64,000 nucleotides of DNA from Latrodectus hesperus (Eukaryota > Arthropoda > Arachnida > Araneae > Theridiidae): contig CM075853.1 in the NCBI GenBank assembly GCA_037975125.1, positions 87,990,859 through 88,054,858 of the forward strand, written 5' to 3'. Of this stretch, positions 55,075-64,000 are shown one piece after another. The notes below the pieces were generated by a model that did no database searches, had not been told where the DNA came from, and saw only the letters and a list, made by a program, of their open reading frames with translations. How positions within the stretch are numbered: the stretch's first letter is position 1; the number at the start of each line of letters is the position of its first letter. Both the position numbers and the translations under genes were made by a program.

Positions 55075-56772
55075 AATGAAATTTTCTGTCGCAATACTAA
55101 TGAGAGGAAATGCATATGAAAACTCAAAAAACTAAATGGCCGATTTAAGCATGCATTTCACTTTTTATTGATAATTCTGTCAATTTTATTCCAATTTGTG
55201 ATTGAAATTTTAATCCACCACACAAAAAGTAGATCAAATAAGAAATCAATCGAAAAAGAGCTCAAAAAACGCATTTGAGTGTGCAATATAAAATAATTAG
55301 TATCGAGATTTTAGTCTGCTTTCCATTATTTGCAACATTTTTTAATTCTGATCTCATGGAAGTTATAGAGTTGGCGACGTCTTTGTCCTCACAGAACATC
55401 TCCTTTTCTATAAAAAGGGTAATTTCCACCGTTTTGATTATTCAGTATTTTCCGAAGAGATGTTATGTAAGGAAAAAGAAAACACAATTGAAAATCGCAC
55501 CCCTTTTTCAAGACCTGCCTGCGATCAGAATGAAATGAGTGGAGCAACAGGTGGGCGTGTCGCCACCCGGATTTCGGCAGGCACGTGCCCGAGAGGACGT
55601 CAGACCAGGCTGCTGCACTGGTTCCTTTTCTTGTTTTTATTTTGTATTAATCTTATTTAAGAACCCTTTTTTTATTCTCTTGGTCGTCACAGAAATAAAG
55701 AGTCATGCCATTGTGGAAAAATTTATTTGGCACCTTTTAGCCATTTACAGCTCTGTTGGAGAAGCAAAAAATTATCAGATTTTATTTATTTTCGTGACGA
55801 ATAAGTATAATAAAATATTTTATACGCTACACAATTTACACCTAACGTCTCTTTTTTCCATTTCATCGCGTGCCAGATTAATCTTTGGGCTTTTAGAGCC
55901 GGGAACATTTATTGTAGCGAAGAAACTGTATGTGTAGACTTTTAATAATATGATTATTTCTACATACCATCCATAACTACACGTTGAAGTGAATAATTAA
56001 GCTATTTCATAGAATGACTGACTATTTTTTGAAATAACTAGACATGTCAATTAACCCGTTGGGGCACAGTCATCTTATGTTTCAAAACTCAACAATCATG
56101 GGAAGATTATCTATCTATAATGAATCATCTTTTCAATATCCTCTTGTCTGAGACTTCCCTTGGAATGGGCATTGTTATTTCTCACATTATCTTCCCTTTC
56201 TTTGTTTCAAACAATCGTTTTTTGGAATTCATATATTTTCGGAGGTTTCAAAGCAACATGGGTCGCGCATGCGCCACAGCGAAACACATGCATGTTGCTT
56301 TAAGATTTCTTCTATAAGCATGCTCAGTTGGTATTGTAAAGTATTTTCATGCATTTGTTTGCGGTTTGATATCTAAACAAATGTAAATCAACAGAGTATG
56401 AAATAGGTAGGGACGCTTGATTAGATGAAGTTGAATATTTTGAAAAAGACACATTGATCAAATCAATGAGAATGAATCTGCAGATGAAATATACACTTTT
56501 AATGTTAGTATTACCTGTGCGATAAAAGTAATGAAAATCTGAAATAGGAGAAAACATACTTTTGAGCAAAAATCACACAATTTTAGATTAGGTAAAAGAT
56601 CAAAAATAAATAAAAACATCTTAAAGATTGATCTTTGATGAAACTGATAAGGAAAAACAGAAATTACTGAATTTATTTATAAAACTAAATTAGGTGGTGA
56701 TATAATAAATAGAATACCTGTAACATATTCTACAGCTCAGAAAAACCAACAAATGCTCAATAGATGTGTTTA
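54241..56772. other. Non-coding stretch with a repeat and a small GC patch
   Basis: 54960-55220 is the second copy of the dispersed repeat at 24040-24270, with a TA array at 55042-55070 inside. 55500-55625 is a GC-rich patch with CpGs and no recognised product. The remainder is AT-rich. Confidence 0.5.
54960..55220. repeat. Dispersed repeat, copy 2 (partner 24040-24270)
   Basis: Contains CAGTACTAAACTAGGA at 54992 and further blocks in the same order as copy 1. It differs from copy 1 by a TA expansion at 55042-55070. Confidence 0.6.
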
Positions 56773-58043
56773 CCAGGTGTAAGCATATAAAATGAGTGGA
56801 TTGCTAACGGATGTCCCCACGCTCATATGCAAACATTATGAAACCGTGACACATAATTTTTTTTTTTTTTACCTTTGATGCTCACGTTTAATTTATATTT
56901 GGACGAGCTTCAGCGTGCATTGTGTTTTTTTTACTGTGTTGAAAATGTCGAATTTTATGCCTTCCGACCACGATTTGCGGATAATTTTTTGTTACCATCT
57001 GAAGACAATTGCTGCCGAATTGCATCAAATGCTTGTAGAAGCATACGGTGGCAATACTCTGAGCCGTGCGCAGTGCTACAGGTGGTTTGAAAAGTTTCAA
57101 AATGGTGATTTCGATGTGAGAAACAAGGGGCGTGGCAGACCACCAAAAATATTTGAAGATGCTGAATTGCAAGCATTACTCGATGAAGATGATGGCCAAA
57201 CGCAAGGACATCTTGCAGAACAATTGACTGTTGACCAGGGCACTGTTTTCCGTCATCTCAAAGCAATGGGCAAGATAACAAAGGTCGGTGGATGGGTACC
57301 ATACCAGCTAACGGATCGTCAGCTGGAAAACCGAAAAATAGTGTGCGAAATGTTGTTTGCCCGTTATAAACGCAAGTCATATCTCCATCGTATTGTGACT
57401 GGCGATGAAAAATGGATTTAGTTTGATAATCCCAAGCGTGATCGATCATATGTTGACCCCAGACAGCCGTCCAAATCGACAGCAAGGCCGAATCGCTTCA
57501 GCCGCAAGACAATGCTGTGTATTTTCTGGAATTAGAGGAGGGTGATCTATTATGAGTTCTTAAACCCGGCAAAAACGTTAATACTGATCGCTAAAAGCAA
57601 CAATTACTTGATTTGAACGATGCTGTACTCGAAAAATGCAAAAAATACAAGAAACGCCAGCACAAAGTGATTTTCCTTAATGACAACGCACCCAGCCACC
57701 GTGCTAAACCGACCAAGGACATCGTTAAGGACATTGCTAGGCTGGAAGCCCTTAGCACATGCGGCTTATTCGCCAGACTTGGCTCCTTTCGATTACCACT
57801 TATTTGCATGATTGTGACACGCATTGGCTCACCAGCGCTTCACTTCTTACTGAAACGTCAAATCTTGGCTTGATGACTGGCTGGCCTCAAAAGTTTTGGG
57901 CGAGGTATTCACAAATTGCCCTAAAGATGGGGGAAATGTGTAGCTAGCGATGAATTTTATTTCAAATAAAGAAATATTAACAGTTTTTGCAAATTTATTG
58001 TGTTTTTTTTAACAATCGTTTCATTTCATTTGCATACACCTGC
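56773..58043 (+). mobile_element. Complete-length mariner transposon
   Basis: About 1,271 bp, the usual mariner size, between TA dinucleotides at 56771-56772 and 58044-58045. The ends are imperfect inverted repeats: CCAGGTGTAAGCATATAAAA on the left and, read from the right end, GCAGGTGTATGCAAATGAAA. It encodes one transposase on the plus strand. Confidence 0.9.
56945..57945 (+). pseudogene. Mariner transposase, several stops
   Basis: The start MSNFMPSDHDLRIIF at 56945 opens a 159-codon uninterrupted frame. It has the first HTH (LHQMLVEAYGGNTLSRAQCYRWFEKFQNGDFDV), a linker GRGRPPKIFEDAELQALLDED and the second HTH (LAEQLTVDQGTVFRHLKAMGKI). WVPYQLTDRQ and RIVTGDEKWI, with the first catalytic Asp, follow, then a TAG at 57419. 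Beyond it are DNPKR, a second stop, IFLNDNAPSHRAKP near 57680 and, after a frameshift, YSPDLAPFDYHLFA near 57765-57805. The DD34D pattern is recognisable. The intact first half and complete ends suggest moderate age. Confidence 0.92.
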
Positions 58044-58511
58044 TATTGCACATTGAATGAGAAATTAATAAATAGTAGAACTGTTCTAATGTCAACAAAG
58101 AATCTTTCTAAGCAATGCGCAAATAGAGGGAAACTGATAAGAATACTGAAGATTATCTCTCATAAAACCGCATATAGAGACATGAACAATGCAAACAATT
58201 TCTAGAATACTCTGCCAGAAAATAAAGTCAATTCACGTGAAGATAATCAGTTTTCAGCAAATGAAGCGATGTGTTATGTGTCTAAGATCCAAGAATAATA
58301 AAACTACAGTTTCTCCCACAAAATGCGATAATTTTATTTGTTAAAAGTTTTCCTCTTATGTTTGTTAGCAGTGTATGTCGATTTAGAATCTTTATTACAA
58401 GCACACAATTCTGCATTTATAAATTACGAGAATGTTTTATTTCCTTAAACATTAAAAACGCTTAATTAAAAATATAATTATATCTTCTCAACTAAATAAT
58501 GTTAATCATTG
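58044..58511. other. AT-rich spacer
   Basis: No recognised element. Confidence 0.5.
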
Positions 58512-58600
58512 TATATGTTTAGATAAAAGTGATTAATCGGTTATTATATTTAATAACTGGTGATTATTCATAATCCCCACTAAACTCAGAAAATGTGATA
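58512..58600 (+). repeat. Conserved 85-bp sequence, partner in opposite orientation at 63771-63854
   Basis: Contains GATTAATCGGT and CATAATCCCCACTAA. The reverse complement of 63771-63854 carries the same blocks in the same order and spacing. It ends exactly where the Tc1 fragment at 58601 begins. Function and family are unknown. Confidence 0.75.
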
Positions 58601-59030
58601 GGACCACCATGGGCTACGACACACGAAGCAACACGTCTAATAAGTACAGAGACAATGGGAGTGTGGATGGCGTCCTAAGGAATGGCTCTCCATTCCCTGA
58701 CAACGACTTGCTCAAAGTGCAAATTCTAAAGAAGGCAATGGCAGTATCTGCAAAGGGCGTCCAATCATGCCCCAAACGTGTTCGATTGGTGAGAGATCTG
58801 GCCAGCACAGTGATCAAAGAAGCACCTGTACACTTAGTAAGGTATATTTCTTGAGGTGTGCAATGTGCGGTCAGGCTTTACTTTGCTGATAAAAAGGATT
58901 GCGCTCTTCCTGAATATAGGGAAGTGTCACCGGTCGCAGCACATCATCCACTCAACGTTGGCTACCATAGTGCCGTCAATACGAACTAGAGATGACCTGG
59001 AATCGTACTAAATGATGCCCCCAGGCCTGA
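58601..59030 (-). mobile_element. Tc1-like transposon fragment, copy E (family of copies A and B)
   Basis: Minus-strand similarity covers the second half of the transposase and the start of the 3' region. It includes the segment before FGA*L near 58770 and the block around 58690 that corresponds to 2490-2530 in copy A and 33535 in copy B. Both ends of the element are missing. Confidence 0.75.
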
Positions 59031-59234
59031 GATTACAAATAAAAAAGTTAATGGTATGAATAACATCAATTTCAAAAGTTAATTTCTTGTATAACTAGTT
59101 AGTTGAAGAACATCAAATATTATAGAATAATATCAAATTTATTTGAGAATAACGTTTGAAATTACACAAATATCATAGTAAAAATAAATAAAGTTCATTA
59201 AAAGAATAAAAAAATATTTTTTCGTTAACAGTTT

Positions 59235-59663
59235 TTAACTCACTGTTGTTTTTAACCTCGACAATGCTTCGGCATTAATCAATCTTGAGCCAAGACAGTG
59301 ATATTTCTGCAACGCCAACGCCCATCTCTGAAGTTTTGATGACTGTAGAGCGTTCTTCGTGATAAAAGTCAATGGATTATGATCTGTTATCAATTCTACT
59401 GGTGATCCGAAGATCCACGTTTCGAACTTTTTCAAATTCCAGATGACTGTATATGCTTCTCTTTCAATAGTTGGCCAGGACTGCTGAGATTTGGTCAGTT
59501 TTTTCTGGCTTGCATAGCTGACTGGAAAGACACAGTTGTCCTTTCTTTGAGACAGACATGCCCTCAGGGCTCTCCTTCCTTGCAAGTTCGGTGAGCGGAT
59601 ACGCCTTATGTGTTTTGAAAACAAGCCAAATCCTGACTCTCTTTCTCCATTGGTATTGACCAA
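59235..59663 (-). pseudogene. Gypsy RNase H domain
   Basis: An open frame on the minus strand with LRACLSQRKDN, FPVSYASQKKLTKSQQSWPTIEREAY near 59530-59455, and LITDHNPLTFI near 59395-59360, followed by LQRWALALQKY and NAEALSRL. This is the RT-connected RNase H of Ty3/gypsy elements, which degrades the RNA of the RNA-DNA hybrid. The D-A-S motif expected upstream is not preserved. It stops at 59235, with no integrase after it. Confidence 0.9.
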
Positions 59664-59739
59664 TAGCTTTTCACTAAATCAATTATAGTGATAATGTTTG
59701 ATTGCCCGATGTGGAATAAAGTTCGGTGTGATTCTGTAT

Positions 59740-59880
59740 TGTAAAATCCTATGTTTTCGTGAATGCATTTAGCTCCCTAAAGTCAACACATAACCTTAAT
59801 GCACCATTCCTTTTCACTACACAGACTACTGGATATGCAATTTCAGCATCGCTTTCCTCTATCAATTGCAACGACTATAA
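59740..59880 (-). pseudogene. Start of gypsy RT domain
   Basis: The minus strand reads LIEESDAEIAYPVVCVVKRNGALRLCVDFRELNAFT, the N-terminal fingers of a Ty3/gypsy reverse transcriptase. A stop follows, and the catalytic core is deleted before RNase H resumes at 59663. Confidence 0.85.
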
Positions 59881-59890
59881 TTTTCCAACT

Positions 59891-60208
59891 GCCGACTAAT
59901 GGCTGAGTGGTTAGTGTTCCTGACTCCTGAGCTGTTGGTTCCGAGTTCGAATCCCGGTTCGGGCATGGATGTTTATTTCCTTCTCTGTTCTCTCTGTGTT
60001 TCTCTGCCTTTTTTCTGTGATGTTATATGAATGTGGCCCACCCTATAAACGGGTTTGTGGTGGTATGGCGCGGGCAAAGCTACTTGCCTCCGTGACTTGG
60101 TTCACAGGTGCCCGCTGGGTAACGACAAATGAGTAGCACTTTCTGGCCTTGTTTTGGCATAGGGTTCGTCACCCAAGTGTGTGTGCCCGCCGTTGAAAAC
60201 AAAATAAT
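59891..60208 (+). mobile_element. tRNA-derived SINE inserted in the gypsy element
   Basis: 318 bp. A box (GGCTGAGTGGTTAGTG) and B box (GAGTTCGAATCCC) form a well-kept tRNA-like head near 59900-59965. TCGGGCATGGATG, a pyrimidine-rich tract, GCCCACCCTATAAAC and a body to 60190 follow. It is flanked by TATAATTTTCCAACT (59876-59890) and TATAGTTTTCCAACT (60209-60223), a 15-bp TSD with one difference. It is related to the SINE at 23631-23911. Confidence 0.92.
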
Positions 60209-60698
60209 TATAGTTTTCCAACTTGTTTATCTATTTCCGGTTTTAATGTTTCCGGTATTCGATAAATTTAAGATTTCTGTCTTTCTGTTTTATTTAACCT
60301 AATCTTAAGTACACCTATTTTGGCTATTTTGACTTTATTCATAAATAATTCTTTATGCTTTGACGCCTAACTCAAAATTTCTTTCCTTCTAACATCTCTC
60401 AAATGATTCAAATCAAAAATTAAAATTATTAAATTAAAATTATTTCTCACACTTGGAGTGGAATGGACTCTCCGTCTATAAAAATTTATCTTAAGGATTC
60501 CGAACTCTTTTGCAGTTTCTTGAATAACAAGGTCTCCAAAATTTGCCTTTTCCCTCTGTGCAGTTACACAGCGAATATCGGATATCATGGAAAATTCATA
60601 CATGTTTGAAAGGACATTTGAAATAGTTTTTCCAACTAGAGACGAATGGGATAACAACATGTTCAAAACTAAAACAGGAGATCTAATCTGAAACACAG

Positions 60699-61620
60699 TT
60701 GGATCACTGAAAAACAGCCTCTCAGGACTGGGAGTATGTGGCGTGTCATCAAGAACCAACCTATCTGTAAGCGTTGGGCGATACGCTACGGTCTTCCAGG
60801 CAGAAGGTTTGGCCATTATCCACTGTCTGCGACTAAATAGGAGGAAGGGATACCACGGTAAGCGGATTCTCATTTTTAGTGACAGTCAAGCCGCTTTAAA
60901 AGCGCCCAGTTCTTTCGAAATCAAATCTAAAATGATTTTGGAATGCAGAAACCTTCTTACAGAACTGGCAACTAGAAACAAGGTGATCCTTGTATGGGTG
61001 CCAAAGCACAAAGGTATCGAAGGTAATGAAAGGGCTGATGAACTTGCTAAACAAGGATCGTCTTTTGCTCCCATCGGTGCAGAACCTTTTGTGGGATCTA
61101 TTTGAAGACCCCAAAAACCAATGTTCTTAGATGGGAAAAACGGAAGATGTATAAAGCTTGGCTCAACATCTCCTGGTCAAACGTACGCTAAAAGTATGAT
61201 CTGTGGATTATCAGCAAGGATTGGCTCTGAAATTCTAAGATGCTCTAGACAGAAGATACGTTTAATCGTAGGCTTCATAATTGGGCACTACTATTTCAGA
61301 AAAACACCTCCATAAAATGGGACTGTTTCAGCAAGACCCTATCTGCAGGAAATGTCATACGCAAGAGGAAACCGCCAAGCATATCATTTACGAATGAGAA
61401 GCTCTTGCCCCCCCTCCCTAGATTAACTTCTTTAGGCATCATCCATACTAGAGAGTTACACCTAGATTCCATTAAAGGGTTATCGGACTTTATTAATAAA
61501 ATGGGTGACCCGAGCAACTGGAGCTAGGAAACATTGGGTTTGGAGTTAATAGTACTAAATACTGATAAAAGCAGAGGTGCCCAATGACATACAAACCCAA
61601 TTCTAAGAAGAAGAAGAAGT
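60699..61620 (+). mobile_element. 5'-truncated RNase H-bearing LINE (AAG-tail family)
   Basis: The plus strand begins inside the RNase H domain: GSLKNSLSGLGVCG, ATVFQAEGLAIIHC (catalytic Glu near 60795), ILIFSDSQAAL (catalytic Asp near 60880) and VILVWVPKHKGIEGNERADELAKQG (His and Asp, 60985-61060). The first catalytic Asp of T-D-G-S is lost exactly at the 5' truncation. The C-terminus has ICRKCHTQEETAKHIIYE near 61340-61395, with a Cys codon changed to stop. The tail is AAGAAGAAGAAG. It is flanked by ACACAG at 60693-60698 and 61621-61626. It is a different family from the CAA-tail LINEs. Confidence 0.88.
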
Positions 61621-61960
61621 ACACAGCAAATACCTAATTTCCTTTCGCTATCCTGTTTCTCCGATACCCATAAATTTTCGCTGACCACTTCTGAAATTTT
61701 TACCCCCTTTTCTAACACTTTCTCTTCTCCCTGCATAAACAAAATCCCTTTACTGATCTGCACCTGAAAAGTATCTGTTGGAACTTTGCTCCCCATTTCC
61801 GCTTCTTCTACTTCAACGCGGCCGTTCGCTGCTTTTAACGCATCTAAAATGGAAAAATGTAATTCTCAACTAACTTATTTGTGACTGCAAATAATATACT
61901 TCATTATGAAATGAACAATTAGGATACTTTAGTGTTAATGAAATTAGTAAAGTTTTTAAA

Positions 61961-62209
61961 TCAGCTGTAATTTTTTCTCCGAAAGCAGACGAGTTGAATT
62001 TTTGAACTCTCCTTACTTTTGAAGAATTCTGGTATTAAATTTGCGGGAATCACGCTGATTTCAGCACCACTATCAAGAACAGATTTAATTTCCTTTGTAC
62101 CTAACAAAATGTTTACATTCTGTAACGTTTGTGTATTAATTGGCTTTTTTTCATTAAAAGAAGTTTCGACTCGCGCTATTAGTCTATCATCTTTCTTTTT
62201 ATCGTTCAA
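61961..62209 (-). pseudogene. Gypsy aspartic protease region
   Basis: The minus-strand frame includes VNILLGTKEIKSVLDSGAEISVIPANLIPEF, in which D-S-G-A near 62070 is the catalytic motif of retroviral-type aspartic proteases that process gag-pol. It ends in a stop soon after. The continuation toward RT is frameshifted (61796-61625) and interrupted by the LINE. Confidence 0.82.
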
Positions 62210-62281
62210 TGAATCACGATTAATTTCACTTTGAGAATTTCCAAATTTATTTCTGTTGGGACAAAAACGCAGATGTACTAT

Positions 62282-63248
62282 TTATTTACACAACTTCCTA
62301 TTCATATTTCTATCATTGCGATTAAAGCATAAGGGAGGTTGTACATATTTTTCGCTAACCTGTTTCGATAATATATCATCATGTTTACGGTGATTTGTTG
62401 GTTTATCGTACACTTCAGAAAACATTCTATCTTTAGAAGCAAACCAATTGTCGCACAGTTCAGCTATCTGTTTTTGCTTAAACCACGCATCTAATTGCTT
62501 TATTTTTACATCACTCCATGTTTCGGTATCTAGCGTATTTAAAAATCTGACAATTAATTCATTCAGTGTTTCGAAATCTCTCAATTGACAGTGAAAAACT
62601 CAAATCGCGCGTAGTCTACTCACAAACTGCATATGATTTTCATTTTTATTTCTTGTCGCGCAAAGAAGGTTTTCGAGACAAACTTCTGGAATTCTTTTAA
62701 AATTAAATCTTTCCGATAATCTTGAATTTCTTCCGCGGTGGTTTAAACTACTAAATGTGCCGCCCGTTCACCTAACATATTAAATAAAATTTCAACCTTA
62801 AATTCTTCCGCAACATTTCTGAATTCGAACGCTTTTTCGAGAGAAGCGAAAAATAAATTCCCTGATTCGGGTTTACTGGCATATAGTTAAGGTTTTCACA
62901 CTTTTTTTTAAAATTTTCTAAAATATTATTTAGATATTGTCCATTCTCTCCTGTGTTTAAAGTATTATCTGTCTGAAGTTTCGTCATTTCTAATTGAGCT
63001 CTAACCAAATGAAGCTGAGTTCTTTATAATTCCAGTGCTGATTCTGATTTCTGGTGTTCTTTCTCTATAGGTTCAGCGACAGACGTATTCAAAAAAGTTT
63101 TTACAAAATGGAAGTCATTCTCAAAATATTCACCTTTTTCAATTAACTGTTTCAAATCTACAATTCCATGTTCCGATTCTACATTCAAATTTAATTCCTT
63201 AACCACTACCACTAAATCTTCCTTTTTCAATCCTTTTATATTAAACAT
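62282..63248 (-). pseudogene. Gypsy gag region
   Basis: Three minus-strand frames in sequence. 63248-63024 begins MFNIKGLKKEDLVVVVKELNL, a SAP-like N-terminus seen in some arthropod gypsy gags. 63008-62772 has coiled, charged sequence. 62584-62282 includes NELIVRFLNTLDTETW and ends with a decayed zinc-knuckle-like C-F-N...C. Interruptions are near 63020 and 62600-62770. Confidence 0.7.
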
Positions 63249-64000
63249 GTGATTGTATCTTCAATTACCTAAATAACAACACTTTCTCAAATTATTCTAC
63301 CCTTAATAAACCTAATACAATTTTTCCAAAACAACTATTTTTATCATTCCATAAACTAAAATACATTCTCAAATTATTATATCCTTAACAATCTTTCGTC
63401 ATATACTTATTTTATCACTCCGATTCTCCTCTTCACTCAACAAACTAAAATACATAAATAGCTATCTTTTCTCAAATTATTCTTAACAAACGTTCCTCTC
63501 ATACAACTATTCTACTACTAATATTTTTCATAGCTTAATGAACGCATAAAAGAGACTGTTATTTAAATTTTTAAATTGAAAGATTATTGTAATTCTCAGT
63601 CAAGAGGATGTTTTTTCAATTCTTAAGAACGAAATGTTTAATGTTGCTTTGAAAAATTTTACTTTTTTCAAATTAAAATATCATTTTTCGACAAAATAAT
63701 TTGAATGTACTCCAGTCCCTATTACGAGTTGATGATTATACATATTTATCGGTAAAAATATTCAATACCTTATCACATTTACCGAGATTAGTGGGGATTA
63801 TGTATAACCTCTGGTCCATATTCACCGATTAATCGCTTTTACCGTAACATATATATTGAAATACTTCGCTGTAATTTATAGCTCAGTTCTTAAGAAAACT
63901 AACTGTAGAAAACCCACGCTACCTACAATGTCAGTGTCAGGAGCGTGCTTTTTACCGAATTAACAGAAGTAAAATCTCCTACTTTACCTCATTATTCCAT
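63249..64000. other. AT-rich DNA upstream of gypsy gag, possible leader or LTR
   Basis: This would be the 5' leader and LTR position for the gypsy element, but no matching second LTR was found at its other end. Contains the conserved sequence at 63771-63854. Confidence 0.45.
63771..63854 (-). repeat. Conserved 85-bp sequence, partner of 58512-58600
   Basis: The minus strand carries the same ordered blocks as 58512-58600, including GATTAATCGGT and CATAATCCCCACTAA. The two copies are inverted relative to each other, so they are not simply the two direct LTRs of the gypsy element between them. Confidence 0.75.

Larger units (their letters stand above)
59235..63248 (-). mobile_element. Gypsy-type LTR retrotransposon remnant with two insertions
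   Basis: Minus-strand coding islands occur in the order gag (63248-62282), aspartic protease (62209-61961), a spacer (61796-61625 and 60690-60230), the start of RT (59880-59740) and RNase H (59663-59235). Most of the RT core and all of the integrase are missing, and no LTR pair could be shown. It is interrupted by a SINE at 59891-60208 and a LINE at 60699-61620, each with a TSD. It is a broken copy and is only described here. Confidence 0.85.

Noticed and set aside
59895..59970. A real tRNA gene at the B box GAGTTCGAATCCC
   Set aside because: Same reason: an extended SINE body and a 15-bp TSD flank it.
60367..60873. A 168-codon minus-strand gene
   Set aside because: The frame runs across a LINE/gypsy junction at 60698. 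Its first part is antisense to the LINE RNase H.

Overview
The window looks like non-coding DNA from an arthropod nuclear genome, most likely an arachnid or spider. It is AT-rich, has no operons or bacterial signals, and shows no intact protein-coding gene. It is filled with decayed transposons: Tc1/mariner, Jockey-type and RNase H-bearing LINEs, BEL/Pao and gypsy LTR elements, a hAT-like element, tRNA-derived SINEs and long TA arrays. The spider guess is inference from the combination of element families, and no single diagnostic gene supports it. I found no host gene I could name, no genuine rRNA or tRNA gene, no CRISPR array, and no new biological system. The real content is a layered record of insertions, several of which can be ordered in time from target-site duplications (TSDs).

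Layout. 1-1218 is empty AT-rich DNA. 1219-3405 is a Tc1 copy broken by a SINE and a LINE fragment. 5045-5630 holds SINE-like repeats and 5920-7022 is a 1.1 kb TA array. 8143-10032 is a 5'-truncated LINE carrying a SINE with a 13-bp TSD. 10333-16520 is mostly quiet, with a TA array, SINEs and small LINE tails. 16525-17025 is a mariner C-terminal piece. 18480-20360 is a decayed hAT-like transposase. 20636-27700 is rich in SINEs and includes a mariner. 28380-29095 is a LINE remnant, followed by two long perfect-looking hairpins at 29241-29344 and 32681-32769. 33185-36300 is a stack of TA array, Tc1, a second Tc1 piece and a mariner. It abuts a BEL/Pao remnant (36300-39330) whose reverse transcriptase is split by another TA array.

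40911-42317 is a structurally complete 1,407-bp Tc1 with near-perfect terminal inverted repeats and TA ends. 43440-44850 is a diverged duplicate of 15470-16280, and each copy received a different LINE insertion. 46364-46621 and 47450-47670 are a small LINE tail and a SINE. 48935-53891 is a Tc1 element interrupted by a 3.56 kb Jockey-type LINE with a 12-bp TSD, and the Tc1 itself abuts a TA array. 56773-58043 is a complete-length mariner. 58601-59030 is a Tc1 fragment. 59235-63248 is a gypsy LTR element on the minus strand, interrupted by a SINE (15-bp TSD) and a LINE fragment (6-bp TSD).

Nothing here works together as a pathway. All coding capacity seen is transposase, reverse transcriptase, endonuclease, RNase H, protease and gag remnants, each with stops or frameshifts. 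The non-autonomous SINEs carry internal RNA polymerase III promoter boxes and probably depended on LINE machinery. I infer that from their TSDs and do not see it directly.
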